31,726 nucleotides of DNA from DASQHY01 sp035602605 (GCA_035602605.1 DATNLZ010000124.1:1-31726), one strand, 5' to 3'. Counted from the stretch's first letter, positions 7,604 through 16,663 are shown. Numbers and translations: made by a program. Notes: generated by a model from the letters alone, not told the origin.

Positions 7604-10600
7604 ATGACCGGCGCGCGCCCATCGCGAATCTGGTCGCTCGTGCGCAACTTGCTCCTGGTGTCGCTCAGCCTGGCACTGCTACTCGCATTGAGCGTCGCCA
7701 TTTTCATCTTGAGCGGAGCTGCCGACAACATGGCCCGCCGGGCGATCGTCAGGCGCCTCGAACAAATGACCGGAGGAACCGTCGAACTCCAGCAGTTTCA
7801 TATGGACTGGAGGAATTTCACGGCCATCTTGGACAGCCTCACCATTCACGGCCTGGAGCCGGCCAGAACCCCGCCCTTGTTTCACGTGGAACATATGCGC
7901 GTGGTCTTCAAGCTCCAGTCGCTTTTCCGCACAAAAATTGTTCTCCAGGACGTGGCTCTGAAAGGTGTCGAGGCTCACGTTCGTCGCGATCCGAGTGGCG
8001 CCAGCAACCTGCCCGCGCCCAAGAACTTAGCCCCGCCCGGCACTCCGCTGACGGCGCGCTTGTTTTCTCTGGCTATCGCCAAGATTACTCTGGAAGACGG
8101 CGCGTTTTTCTACAACGACGTCCATCTTCCGCTTTCCGCGGACGGCGAGTTCGCCATCACGCTCGATGAAAGCGCACCCTCCGGGCAGCCCATCTACATG
8201 GGCCAGGTTAGCTGGAAGCACCTGAGGTTGGCAGCGGCCCACTACCGGCCTTTTTTGTCCGACCTTTTCTTGAAGTTCACCCTCGAGCGCGACTCGTTGA
8301 CCATTGAGCAGCTGAATTGGAAGCTGCCACACTCCCAGCTCGATGCCCACGCCGAGCTTGCGACGTTTGCGCGGAACAACTGGACGTTTCGCTACCGCGG
8401 CCGCTTTGATCTCGCCGACATCCGCGAGCTTCTTCGGAAGCCCAGGACCCCGGGTGGTATTTTGGAAACGGTTGGGCAAGGCAGTTACGTGCAGGGACGC
8501 ATGCACCTCAGCGGGCAATACAACGCACGCGAGGTACGGTTGCCTTACCAGTGGTTCCATACCGGAGCAATCTCGAGCAAAGGTAAATACCTCGTTGATG
8601 ATAGGGGTATGGAAGTTCCGGAGTTCGAGGCCCAGGCGCTTGGCGGCAGTTTCAAGGGGCATCTCAAGCTTCTCTTCGACGGTGCGCAATTCCGCGCAGA
8701 TACGCAATTCCAGGACGTGAGCCTGGCCGCGGCGTTGGTTGCGGTCAACAATGCGCAATTTCCCATTGCGCGGCTGCACTGGAGCGCAGCCATGAACGGG
8801 CGCACGTCATTAGGTTGGCGCGGGGATTTTAAGCATCTCGAATTGGCTGGCAATGCCGTGTGGACGCCAAGCAAAAGGCAGCGCGCCGACGAAATTCCCG
8901 CAACCGGTCAATTTTCCTATCATTATTGGGGAGATCGACGTGAGCTAATGGTCGATGCGGCTACCATTGACACGCCGGCGAGTCACATCGTGGCCAAAGG
9001 TCCCTTGCGCGCAAAGGACTCAGCGCTGGACGCGACTGCAAATCTTCTTGACCTAGCTCCCTGGAACGATTTCATCGCCGCCATTCGCGGATACCCGGGC
9101 GCTGCGCCGCGGTCCGAGCACGTTGCCGGACGCGCCCAGTGGCGCGGGCGCGTCAGTGGACCCATCGACGCGCCGACCTTCACCGGACACGCGAAAGGCA
9201 ACGAGATTCGCTACGGTGATCTGGCCTGGGATTCGCTCGAAGGCGACGTCACCTACTCACCCACCCAGCTCACCGTGGCCCGCGGGCATGTGGACTGGGG
9301 CCATACCTCGGCCGATCTCGATTTCTCACTGGCGCTTTTTAACTGGAGTTTTCTACCGCAAAGCACGTGGATGCTGGAAGCGAGCCTGGTCCGATCACCA
9401 ACCAGCGAGCTGCAGGCCTGGCTCGGGACCAAGTATCCCCTGAACGGCCTACTCACAGGTCAGTTTCACGGCGGGGGCACGCGGGCTGCTCCAGAAATTA
9501 GCGGACTATTTGATATGGTCGAAGGCGATCTCTGGGGCCTCAGCTTTGACCGCTTCCGTGGCCAGCTTAGCTTTCGCAACGAAGAAGTAAAAATCTCCAA
9601 CGCCGAGCTTCGTGCGTTTGCCCCCCGCGGGAACCGCCCGCTTTCTCCTGCGGTGATCACTGGAAATTTTCGCTACCGCATGGCCAACGCGGACATTGCT
9701 TTCCAGCTGACGGCGGCGGGAATTCCGCTCGAGGGTGTTCGCCGCATTCAATCAGCACGATTGCCTATTGGCGGCCAGTTAAATTTTCAGGTAAGCGGCC
9801 AGGGCCCGCTGCATACGCCCAACCTGACCGGCTCGCTGCGCCTGGTTGACTTACGGGTTGGCAAGGAAATCCTCGGCAGCTTCGACGCCAAACTGGATTC
9901 CGACGGAAACCGCATGAGGCTCAATATCAATTCCGCCATGGCTGCCGGACACATCGAAGCTGCCGTGGAGCTTGGCCTGCGAGGCGACTTCCCGATCCAG
10001 GGGGACATCACTCTCAAGAGCATCGACCTCGATCCCTTTATTCAGGCCGCGTTGCACACCGGAGGCCTTACCGGACACAGCAGCGTCGATGGCCATTTCC
10101 AGCTCAGCGGATCCATACTTCACCCCGAAACGATCGCTGTGGACGCAAATCTCTCGCGTCTCGATTTCGAGTACGAGTCGGTGAAGCTCGACAACAGCGG
10201 CCCCATTCGCCTGCGTTACCACGGTGACGAGTTGCGTATCGAAGAAGCTGCGCTGCGCGGAACCGAGACCGATTTTCATATCTCTGGCTTCGCTCGTTTT
10301 ACCGGAGCGCGCGCCGTTAAGCTCGATCTTTCCGGAACCATCAATTTGCGATTGGCCCGGGGGTTTGTCCCGGGCTTGGCTGCCAGCGGCCCGGCAGTGA
10401 TCAACGCCTCCGTGGAAGGCTCGCTCGATCATCCTCGCGTGAACGGCAAAATCCACGTGGAGAATGCATCCGCAAGGTACGAAGATTTCCCGACCGGCCT
10501 GGCGCACGTCGCTGGCGACTTCATCTTCGATGCGACGCGGCTTGTGTTCGAAAAAGTCACCGCGGAATCCGGGGGAGGCCACCTGGAGTTTTCCGGGACA

Positions 10601-11599
10601 CTGCGCTATGCAGAAACTCCTTTGCGTTACGAGATCGCCGCCAAGACCAGCGGCGTGCGCATCCGCTACCCCGAAGGCATGAGCTGGAAGGCCAGCGGGA
10701 ATCTTCGCCTCTCCGGGACGCCGCAGGCCGGGGTGCTTTCCGGGCGGGTCACCGTGGACCGCGTAGTCGTTTCGCAAGGATTTGATTTCGGTCCGTTGCT
10801 AACGTCGACGAAAGAAACCGGTGCGCTACCCTCCGGTGGATCGCCATTCTTGCGCAACCTGCAACTGGATATCGAAGCTGATTCAGCGCCCGACTCGGCT
10901 ATCGAGTGGCCCGGGGCTTATTTTGAAGCCGAGTCCTCCCTGCGGGTGCGCGGAACCTTCGGACATCCGGTCATTCTCGGGTACATTCACCTGCTGAGCG
11001 GCGAGATTACGTTCCGCGGAAACCGCTACGAATTGAGCCGCGGAGATATTAATTTCTCCCGGGCTTTCAGCCTCGATCCGGACATCAATATCGAAGCGAC
11101 GGCATCGATTCGCCAGTATGAAATCACCCTTAATTTCAGCGGCCGCGCCAGCCATCTGACGCTTGCCTACCGTTCGGACCCGCCGCTGCCCTCGAGCGAC
11201 ATCATCACCCTGATGGCCCTCGGACGCACCGGCGAAGAAAGCCAGCACCGTACCTCAACCTCGTCAAATGCCTTAGGGGGCGGGGCTTCGACTTTGCTTT
11301 CCGAGGCCATCTCGAGCCAGCTGGGCGGGCGGCTCGAGCGATTGTTCGGCATTACCCGTCTGCGTGTTGATCCGATGCTGGGAGGGTCGGTGGCCGGGCA
11401 GAACGCCGCGGCCCGCGTGAGCGTTGAAGAACAGATTACCCGCGATCTGACCATCACCTACATCTCCAGCGCGGCTACTACGCAGCAGCAGGTGATTCAG
11501 GTGGAGTACAACGTGAGCCGCAAGGTTTCCATCCTTGCTCTACGCGATGAGAACGGCACCTTCGGCCTGGACATCAAGATCAAAAAACGTTTCAAGTGA
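7604..11599 (+). CDS. tamB: TamB-like translocation/assembly module, inner-membrane-anchored AsmA-type protein
   Basis: TamB-type proteins bridge inner and outer membranes as a long beta-taco groove and are implicated in lipid transport and outer-membrane protein assembly with an Omp85 partner. The 1331-residue product has one N-terminal transmembrane anchor (about 12-36). A very long stretch of repeated amphipathic beta-strands (about 50-1150) follows, and then the TamB C-terminal domain: HLLSGEITFRGNRYELSRG, SRAFSLDPDINIEATA, and LTLAYRSDPPLPSSDIITLMALGR at about 1120-1215. The end (ISILALRDENGTFGLDIKIKKRF-type) fits the family. It is third in the operon with the Omp85 and SurA-like genes. 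Length and C-terminal motifs make the call strong; whether the Omp85 gene is its TamA partner is inference from adjacency. Confidence 0.9.
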   Translation: MTGARPSRIWSLVRNLLLVSLSLALLLALSVAIFILSGAADNMARRAIVRRLEQMTGGTVELQQFHMDWRNFTAILDSLTIHGLEPARTPPLFHVEHMRVVFKLQSLFRTKIVLQDVALKGVEAHVRRDPSGASNLPAPKNLAPPGTPLTARLFSLAIAKITLEDGAFFYNDVHLPLSADGEFAITLDESAPSGQPIYMGQVSWKHLRLAAAHYRPFLSDLFLKFTLERDSLTIEQLNWKLPHSQLDAHAELATFARNNWTFRYRGRFDLADIRELLRKPRTPGGILETVGQGSYVQGRMHLSGQYNAREVRLPYQWFHTGAISSKGKYLVDDRGMEVPEFEAQALGGSFKGHLKLLFDGAQFRADTQFQDVSLAAALVAVNNAQFPIARLHWSAAMNGRTSLGWRGDFKHLELAGNAVWTPSKRQRADEIPATGQFSYHYWGDRRELMVDAATIDTPASHIVAKGPLRAKDSALDATANLLDLAPWNDFIAAIRGYPGAAPRSEHVAGRAQWRGRVSGPIDAPTFTGHAKGNEIRYGDLAWDSLEGDVTYSPTQLTVARGHVDWGHTSADLDFSLALFNWSFLPQSTWMLEASLVRSPTSELQAWLGTKYPLNGLLTGQFHGGGTRAAPEISGLFDMVEGDLWGLSFDRFRGQLSFRNEEVKISNAELRAFAPRGNRPLSPAVITGNFRYRMANADIAFQLTAAGIPLEGVRRIQSARLPIGGQLNFQVSGQGPLHTPNLTGSLRLVDLRVGKEILGSFDAKLDSDGNRMRLNINSAMAAGHIEAAVELGLRGDFPIQGDITLKSIDLDPFIQAALHTGGLTGHSSVDGHFQLSGSILHPETIAVDANLSRLDFEYESVKLDNSGPIRLRYHGDELRIEEAALRGTETDFHISGFARFTGARAVKLDLSGTINLRLARGFVPGLAASGPAVINASVEGSLDHPRVNGKIHVENASARYEDFPTGLAHVAGDFIFDATRLVFEKVTAESGGGHLEFSGTLRYAETPLRYEIAAKTSGVRIRYPEGMSWKASGNLRLSGTPQAGVLSGRVTVDRVVVSQGFDFGPLLTSTKETGALPSGGSPFLRNLQLDIEADSAPDSAIEWPGAYFEAESSLRVRGTFGHPVILGYIHLLSGEITFRGNRYELSRGDINFSRAFSLDPDINIEATASIRQYEITLNFSGRASHLTLAYRSDPPLPSSDIITLMALGRTGEESQHRTSTSSNALGGGASTLLSEAISSQLGGRLERLFGITRLRVDPMLGGSVAGQNAAARVSVEEQITRDLTITYISSAATTQQQVIQVEYNVSRKVSILALRDENGTFGLDIKIKKRFK

Positions 11600-11625
11600 C
11601 TTCGCGACTGGCGGCGATGGTCAGG

Positions 11626-12204
11626 TTATGGTTTTTCGGTCCGCAGGAATTCAGGATATTCGGCTTTCAGTTCGTTGAGCACCTGGTTGCTGACTGTCTT
11701 GGTCATTTCAAATCCGATGGTTTGTGTTTCCCGTCCGATCTGCGGCTGCACTTTCAGCATCCTTTGACCAAGCGGTGAGCCGTAAAATTTCAATAAACCT
11801 TTCACGTCTTCTGCGGTGAGGTATCGGTCATAAACGGGAACCAACCGGTCCAGCAACGCGTCCAGCGAAAAGCGCTCCTGGAATTTCTGTATAAATAGGT
11901 CGGTGAACGTCTTGCTCTTTTCACCCGGCGGAAGCGACGCGGCGAGAAAAGCACGCATCTGTTCGAGGCTGGCCTGGAGAAGTTGCGCGGTGAGTTGTTT
12001 GCCGCCGGTCATCTCCACGAGCGATCGAATCTCAGCTTCCTTCTCGGCGTTCCTCTTCGGAGCTTGCGAGCCCGCTTTCGACGGCTCGGCCGGCGTCTGT
12101 ACGGTTGGAGCTTTTTGTACTGCGCCAGTTTCTCGTGCCGGAGCTTGCGCTTGGACACTGCCGGAATTCAATACAACCACAAATAAAAACAGCCATTCCT
12201 TCAT
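11626..12204 (-). CDS. Secreted DUF2059-domain protein
   Basis: The 192-residue product has a signal peptide (about 1-20, ending QAQA) and a Pro/Ala/Thr-rich linker (20-50). A helical DUF2059-type domain (about 58-185) follows, with the characteristic LVEMTGGKQLTAQ...LVPVYDRYLTAEDVKGLLKFYGSPLGQRML segment. The molecular role of DUF2059 is unknown. ATG 12204 has an excellent ribosome site (GAGGAGGAAG, 2-3 bases before). It is convergent with tamB (26 bases apart) and is probably its own transcription unit. Confidence 0.85.
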   Translation of the reverse strand: MKEWLFLFVVVLNSGSVQAQAPARETGAVQKAPTVQTPAEPSKAGSQAPKRNAEKEAEIRSLVEMTGGKQLTAQLLQASLEQMRAFLAASLPPGEKSKTFTDLFIQKFQERFSLDALLDRLVPVYDRYLTAEDVKGLLKFYGSPLGQRMLKVQPQIGRETQTIGFEMTKTVSNQVLNELKAEYPEFLRTEKP

Positions 12205-12242
12205 TTCTTCCTCCTCAGCGCCTAGTTCAAGAAATTGTGCCT

Positions 12243-12760
12243 TCAGGGGCCGATTTCGATGGGTGTGCCATCGGGAACCGTTTTCCAGATCTCATCCATC
12301 TCCGCATTGGTGACGGCGATGCACCCATCGGTCCAGTCCATGAAGCGGTGCAATCGTCCGAGCCAGCCCAGGCCATTCTGCAAGCCGTGGATCATGATGG
12401 CGCCTCCGGCCGATTCACCGTTTCGCTGCGCGCGGGCGGCATCCGCCCGGTGGGGATAAGAGATGTGCAGCGAGAGGTGAAACTGGCTTTGCGGGTTGCG
12501 CCAATCAAGAGAGTACAACCTTCCGGAGTGCGATGATCACCGGCGCGGAGTTTGGGTCCGACTGGACTGCGCCCGAGTGCTACCCGATAGCTCTTCAGCA
12601 AGCGGCCGTCGCGCAGCACGTCCATGCGGTGCCGCTCCTTGAACACCACAACCTGATTCGCTCGTCGCTCCGGCAAAGCCCCGCTCGGCCACCTCGCGTA
12701 AAGCGCCAAGACCGCAAGCGACGTTAGCACTGCGATCGCGATCGAGTGCCGCTTGCTCAT
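12243..12760 (-). pseudogene. YafK-type L,D-transpeptidase, broken by a one-base frameshift
   Basis: L,D-transpeptidases of this family cross-link peptidoglycan or attach proteins to it. The first reading frame (start ATG 12760) encodes a membrane anchor or signal and the domain start through AGDHRTPEG. The rest of the domain is in the next frame: YSLDWRNPQSQFHLSLHISYP, then IMIHGLQNG and DWTDGCIAVTN with the catalytic His and Cys, ending at 12243. The switch lies at 12517-12520, where GAAGGTTGTAC needs one more base (GAAGGNTTGTAC) to restore TPEG-x-YSL. All catalytic residues are intact, so this is either a recent inactivation or a one-base sequence error. Restored, the protein would be about 172 residues, normal for the family. 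Confidence 0.8.
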
Positions 12761-12887
12761 CACCGGTCAGTTTGCTCATCTTCAAGAAACGAAGCAAGCC
12801 AGGCCACTACCAGTGAGCTACCCGGCACCGCCCGGCTATGATACCTTTCTCTTCATCGGGCTCCCCGGCCCGATTGCGGAGATCACC

Positions 12888-14072
12888 ATGGATCCACTTC
12901 TCAAGTGGCGCAGCGAGTTCCCCATCCTGGGAAACACCACGTACATGATCAGCAACTCCCTCGGAGCCATGCCCCGCGGGGTTTATGATTGCATGAAACA
13001 GTATGCGGACTCCTGGGCGGTGCGCGGCGTGCGTGCCTGGGAAGACGGCTGGTGGGACATGGCCGTGCGCGTCGGTGACGGCATCGGCTCGCTCGTCGGC
13101 GCCGGCAGGGGCGAAATCTCCCTGCACCAGAACGTGACCATTATCCAGGCGATCATCGCCTCGTGCTTTGATTTTCGCGGGCCACGAAACAAGATCGTAA
13201 TGGTGGATCTGGAATTTCCCTCCATTCAATATTTTTACAACGAACAGACGCGCAACGGAGCACGTGTTGAAACGATTCCGAGCGAAGACGGTATTCACAT
13301 TCCGCTGGAAAAAGTTCTGGCGGCGATTGATGAGAAAACCCTGCTTGTTCCGATTTCGTATGTCTTGTTTCGCAGCTCCACGATTATCGATGCCCGGGCG
13401 ATCATTGAGCGCGCCCACCGCGTGGGCGCGCATGTTATCCTTGACCTCTTCCAAGCCGCGGGAACCATTCCCGTGGACGTGCGCGCGCTCCATGCCGACT
13501 TTGCCGTTGGTGGCGTGCTGAAGTGGCTTTGCGGCGGCCCCGGCGTCGGCTATCTCTATGTTCGTAGCGATCTGCGCACAAAATTGCAGCCCGCACTGAC
13601 TGGCTGGCTGGCGCACCAGCGGCCCTTTAATTTTGAAACCGGATCGATCGATCGACGCGAAGACTCCTTTCGCTTTTTAAACGGAACGCCGCACATTCCG
13701 GCACTCTATGCGTGCCAGCCGGGGCTCGATATCATCAATCGAGTCGGTATTGCCGCCATCCGCGAAAAATCGATGCGCCAGACGGCCCGCATCATTGCCG
13801 GGGCGCACGCCCGTGGCTGGCGCGTGAACACGCCGGCTGATCCGGTGGAGCGCGCGGGCACGGTTTCGATTGATTGCCCGCACGGGCCCGAGGTGATGCG
13901 CGAGTTGATCGCGCGTGAAATTTTGGTGGATTACCGGCCCAAAGCGGGGATCCGTCTGTCGCCGCATTTCTACAACAAAGACGAAGAGTGTGACTTTGCA
14001 CTCGCGCAGATCGCGGAGATCCTCGAATCCCGCGCCTGGGAGATCCATGCCGCTGCCGGTGCGTCCCGCTAG
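12888..14072 (+). CDS. Kynureninase-like class V aminotransferase-fold PLP enzyme
   Basis: The 394-residue product is a fold-type I PLP enzyme of the aminotransferase class V/kynureninase group. Asp186 (in LDLFQAAGTIPVDV) should hold the pyridine nitrogen, and Lys212 in FAVGGVLKWLCGGPG is the expected Schiff-base lysine. The region around NSLGAMPRGV (23-32) is the usual substrate loop. True kynureninase (L-kynurenine to anthranilate and alanine) is possible, but no other kynurenine genes are near and sulfur-lyase-type relatives look alike, so the substrate is not assigned. ATG 12888 has GGAG at about 7 bases and starts at the conserved N-terminus; the longer reading frame from 12753 overlaps the transpeptidase start and lacks family similarity. 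pcm follows after 15 bases. Confidence 0.82.
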   Translation: MDPLLKWRSEFPILGNTTYMISNSLGAMPRGVYDCMKQYADSWAVRGVRAWEDGWWDMAVRVGDGIGSLVGAGRGEISLHQNVTIIQAIIASCFDFRGPRNKIVMVDLEFPSIQYFYNEQTRNGARVETIPSEDGIHIPLEKVLAAIDEKTLLVPISYVLFRSSTIIDARAIIERAHRVGAHVILDLFQAAGTIPVDVRALHADFAVGGVLKWLCGGPGVGYLYVRSDLRTKLQPALTGWLAHQRPFNFETGSIDRREDSFRFLNGTPHIPALYACQPGLDIINRVGIAAIREKSMRQTARIIAGAHARGWRVNTPADPVERAGTVSIDCPHGPEVMRELIAREILVDYRPKAGIRLSPHFYNKDEECDFALAQIAEILESRAWEIHAAAGASR

Positions 14073-14087
14073 GCTCGGGGTAGCTCT

Positions 14088-14798
14088 ATGAGCATTTTGC
14101 GCAACAAAGATGCTGTCGATCCGGCCAACGCCGGCTCAGGGTCCGGCGATTTTGCAGCGCAGCGCGCGGCAATGGTCGAAAAACAAATTCGCGGCCGCGG
14201 GATTGCCGACCCTCTCGTACTGGGAGCCATGCTCGAGGTGCCGCGTCACGAATTCATTCCCACAACGTCTCTCGCGGAGGCCTATGCCGATAAACCGCTG
14301 TCCATCGGCGAAGGACAAACGATCTCGCAACCGTATATGGTCGCGGCGATGACCGCGGCCTTGGGCCTCGGAGGATCCGAACGCGTGCTCGAAGTAGGAA
14401 CGGGGTGCGGCTACCAGGCCGCGGTGCTTTCGCATCTGGCTGCCGAGGTGTACTCCATCGAGAGTCGCGGGCCTTTGGCATTGGCGGCGCGCGCGCGACT
14501 GGAACGCCTGGGATACAAAAATGTGCACGTCCACTGCGGCGACGGCACGCTGGGCCTGGCGGAATGCGCGCCGTTTGACGCCATTCTGGTAACTGCAGCG
14601 GCGCCGGCCATCCCCGAACCCCTGGTGCAACAACTCGGCGCATCGGGACGCATGGTGATTCCGGTGGGCTCCTCCGAGTATCAGAAGCTGACATTGCTGC
14701 AAAAAAACGGCGGCGAAATGACCACGCGAGTTCTTGAAGAATGCCGCTTTGTGCCGCTCATTGGCCGCCACGGCTGGAGCAAACCATTTCACGAATGA
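14088..14798 (+). CDS. pcm: Protein-L-isoaspartate O-methyltransferase
   Basis: PCMT uses S-adenosylmethionine to methylate isoaspartyl residues in damaged proteins, starting their repair. The 236-residue product has the family hallmarks: RHEFIP (53-58), GEGQTISQPYMVA (74-86) for substrate binding, the SAM motif VLEVGTGCGYQAAVL (100-114), and GDG with a later FDAILVTAAAP segment. A 25-residue N-terminal extension rich in Gly/Ala/Ser precedes the domain. The stop overlaps the ATG of the following glycosyltransferase (ATGA), so the two are translationally coupled. Confidence 0.94.
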   Translation: MSILRNKDAVDPANAGSGSGDFAAQRAAMVEKQIRGRGIADPLVLGAMLEVPRHEFIPTTSLAEAYADKPLSIGEGQTISQPYMVAAMTAALGLGGSERVLEVGTGCGYQAAVLSHLAAEVYSIESRGPLALAARARLERLGYKNVHVHCGDGTLGLAECAPFDAILVTAAAPAIPEPLVQQLGASGRMVIPVGSSEYQKLTLLQKNGGEMTTRVLEECRFVPLIGRHGWSKPFHE

Positions 14799-15562
14799 CC
14801 CCTGCCGCACCGCAACTGTCCATCATCATACCTTGCTACAACGAACAGATCCGCCTGCCCGGCACGCTGCGGGAGATTGCTCGGTATCTACAGGCGTCGA
14901 AGCTGGAAGCCGAAGTCATCGTCGTGGATGACGGCTCGAGCGATCGTACCGCCGCGGTGGCCCAATCGTTTGTGAGTGAAATTCCCACGCTTCGCGTGCT
15001 TTCGAACGAGGGCAATCGCGGCAAGGGCTTCAGCGTGCGCCGTGGCATGCTCGAAGCGCGAGGCCGCATGGTGCTGTTCACCGATGCCGACCTGTCCGCG
15101 CCCATCGCCGAGGCTGACAAGCTGCTGGCCGCCCTCGGTACTGCGGATGTGGCCATAGGTTCGCGGGCTCTCGACCGCAGCCTGATTGCCCTTCGCCAAT
15201 CGGTGTTTCGTGAATTCGCGGGAGTCATCTTCAATAAGCTTGTGCGCGTTCTGCTGCGGCTGCCGTTTGTAGACACCCAGTGCGGCTTCAAGGCATTCGT
15301 GCGCGAACCCTGTCAGATCATTTTTGAGCAGCAGCGCATTGCGCGCTTCGGTTTTGACCCGGAGATCCTGTATCTCGGTCGCCACCACGGCCTGCGCATC
15401 GTGGAAATCCCGGTGCGCTGGGCGCACAGCTCGAATACTCGCGTGAACATGCTGCGCGACAGCGCCATGATGTTCGCTGAGGTGTTGCTGATTCGCTGGA
15501 ATGCGATTCGCGGGCGCTACCGGCGCGTTCCCCATGCGACCCATAACCCGGTGGTTTCCTAG
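14795..15562 (+). CDS. Family 2 glycosyltransferase, dolichyl/polyprenyl-phosphate glucosyltransferase type
   Basis: The 255-residue enzyme belongs to GT-A fold family 2. It starts LSIIIPCYNEQIRLPGTL and has DDGS (45-48) for the nucleotide and the DAD metal motif (97-99) in FTDADLSAPI. It then has a CGFKAF segment and FGFDPEILYLGRHHGLRIVEIPVRW, close to ALG5-like dolichyl-phosphate beta-glucosyltransferases. It would transfer a sugar from a nucleotide sugar to a polyprenyl phosphate at the membrane. No C-terminal transmembrane segments are seen. ATG 14795 overlaps the pcm stop. A divergent prenyl-diphosphate synthase gene lies 1.1 kb downstream, which may be related through lipid carriers, though this is not shown. 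Confidence 0.87.
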   Translation: MTPAAPQLSIIIPCYNEQIRLPGTLREIARYLQASKLEAEVIVVDDGSSDRTAAVAQSFVSEIPTLRVLSNEGNRGKGFSVRRGMLEARGRMVLFTDADLSAPIAEADKLLAALGTADVAIGSRALDRSLIALRQSVFREFAGVIFNKLVRVLLRLPFVDTQCGFKAFVREPCQIIFEQQRIARFGFDPEILYLGRHHGLRIVEIPVRWAHSSNTRVNMLRDSAMMFAEVLLIRWNAIRGRYRRVPHATHNPVVS

Positions 15563-15574
15563 CTTTGTGGTATA

Positions 15575-15608
15575 AAGTACTTGACAACGATACATTCCCG
15601 GGTATGAT
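15575..15608 (+). promoter_or_regulatory. Strong sigma-70-type promoter with AAGTACTT palindrome overlapping the -35
   Basis: TTGACA (15581-15586), a 16-base spacer and TATGAT (15603-15608) precede the ATG at 15614 by only five bases. A start point seven bases after the -10 would fall at the ATG, suggesting a leaderless transcript. The perfect 8-base palindrome AAGTACTT (15575-15582) overlaps the first two bases of the -35 and recurs at 16664-16671, making it a candidate operator for the regulator encoded in this unit. Confidence 0.65.
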
Positions 15609-15613
15609 TGGGT

Positions 15614-16222
15614 ATGCCGCCTGCAGGCCCGCTTCGTTCCTCTGAGCCGATCGCGATCGACGCTCGTGCCGCCGACAACCTTCGCTACATTCGCGAAGCG
15701 ATGGAGCGGGCCGGCGAATTCACCGCCGTGCCCGGCTGGGGTGGGGTGGCCATGGGCGCAACCGCGCTGCTGGCCGCGGTATGGGCGGCACGGCAGACCA
15801 CCCCACGGCTTTGGCTGGCCGTTTGGCTGGTCGAGGCGGTCGTGGCGATCACCATCGCCGCCACCTCTGCGGCGCGCAAATCGCATCGCGCGCGCATGCC
15901 GCTTTTTTCCGGGCCGGGCCGCAAGTTTGCTCTCAGCTTTGCTCCGCCGATTCTTGTAGGCGCGCTGCTCACGGTCGTGCTGTTTCGCGCTGGCCTGGTC
16001 ACCGCGCTGCCGGGTACCTGGCTGCTGTTGTATGGCACGGCGGTGGTTACCGGCGGGGCCTTTTCGGTGCGCATCGTTCCGGTGATGGGTCTGTGTTTCA
16101 TGGCCCTGGGTGTTGCCGCGTTTTTTTCGCCGGAGCGCTGGAACGATCATTTCATGGCCGCGGGTTTTGGCTGCTTGCAAATACTGTTTGGCCTGATCAT
16201 CGCCAAACGGTACGGCGGATAG
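15614..16222 (+). CDS. Multi-pass membrane protein preceding a winged-helix regulator, function unknown
   Basis: No named family is recognised. The 202-residue product has a cytoplasmic-looking N-terminus (NLRYIREAMERAGEFTAVPGWGGVAMG) and about six hydrophobic segments (roughly 43-60, 68-87, 110-128, 132-150, 152-172, 180-197). ATG 15614 has no ribosome site and lies where the predicted transcript begins, so it may be translated as a leaderless message; the TTG at 15608 lies inside the -10 and is rejected. The regulator gene follows after 9 bases. Pairing of a membrane protein with a small winged-helix regulator suggests a membrane-linked sensing unit, but this is inference. Confidence 0.75.
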   Translation: MPPAGPLRSSEPIAIDARAADNLRYIREAMERAGEFTAVPGWGGVAMGATALLAAVWAARQTTPRLWLAVWLVEAVVAITIAATSAARKSHRARMPLFSGPGRKFALSFAPPILVGALLTVVLFRAGLVTALPGTWLLLYGTAVVTGGAFSVRIVPVMGLCFMALGVAAFFSPERWNDHFMAAGFGCLQILFGLIIAKRYGG

Positions 16223-16231
16223 GGGGGACAC

Positions 16232-16624
16232 TTGGCTAAGGGCTCGGCACTCACACAAGAAAAAAATCTCAAGCGGCGCGCGCGGGATCAGGCGTCGGGT
16301 GCAGCGCGACCGGAACCGCGGGAGAGTGCGCCATCGGATCTCGACCGGCTGATCCACGAGCGGATGCGACTGGGGATTATCAGCGCACTGGCGGTGAACG
16401 ATTCGCTCACATTCAATGATCTGAAGGCCCAGTTGAAGACCACCGACGGGAACCTCAGCGTTCACGCCCGCAAACTCGAAGAGGCCAGCTACGTCACCTG
16501 CGTGAAGTCGTTTGCCGGGCGCACGCCGCGCACCGAATATCGCCTGACCGCCGCGGGACGCCGCGCCCTGGAGAAATATCTGAATCATATGGAAGCGATT
16601 ATTCGCGGCGCCCGGGAGCGCTAG
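16232..16624 (+). CDS. Winged-helix transcriptional regulator (MarR/PadR-like, HTH_34 type)
   Basis: The 130-residue product has a basic, disordered N-terminus (1-30) and a winged-helix domain (about 35-125): LIHERMRLGIISALAVNDSLTFNDLKAQLKTTDGNLSVHARKLEEASYV, then the wing FAGRTPRTEYRLTAAGRRALEKYL. This matches the small single-domain regulators with a GNLS recognition helix. The start is TTG 16232, chosen for the AGGGGGG ribosome site five to six bases before it; no ATG or GTG lies before the domain. It is co-transcribed with the membrane protein gene. The AAGTACTT palindromes at the promoter of this unit and just after it are plausible autoregulatory and target sites. Confidence 0.87.
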   Translation: MAKGSALTQEKNLKRRARDQASGAARPEPRESAPSDLDRLIHERMRLGIISALAVNDSLTFNDLKAQLKTTDGNLSVHARKLEEASYVTCVKSFAGRTPRTEYRLTAAGRRALEKYLNHMEAIIRGARER

Positions 16625-16663
16625 CCACCAGGAAATTTTTTTGGGTTTATGCTTTGAGATGCG

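Noticed and set aside
8027..8779. A 250-residue minus-strand open frame inside tamB
   Set aside because: Shadow of the tamB gene; no start context or domain.
9851..10777. A 308-residue minus-strand open frame inside tamB
   Set aside because: Antisense to the beta-repeat region of tamB, with no family features.
14888..16588. A 566-residue minus-strand open frame
   Set aside because: It lies antisense to the glycosyltransferase, membrane protein and regulator genes, has no family features and is rich in His/Arg/Ala/Gly as expected for a shadow in GC-rich DNA.
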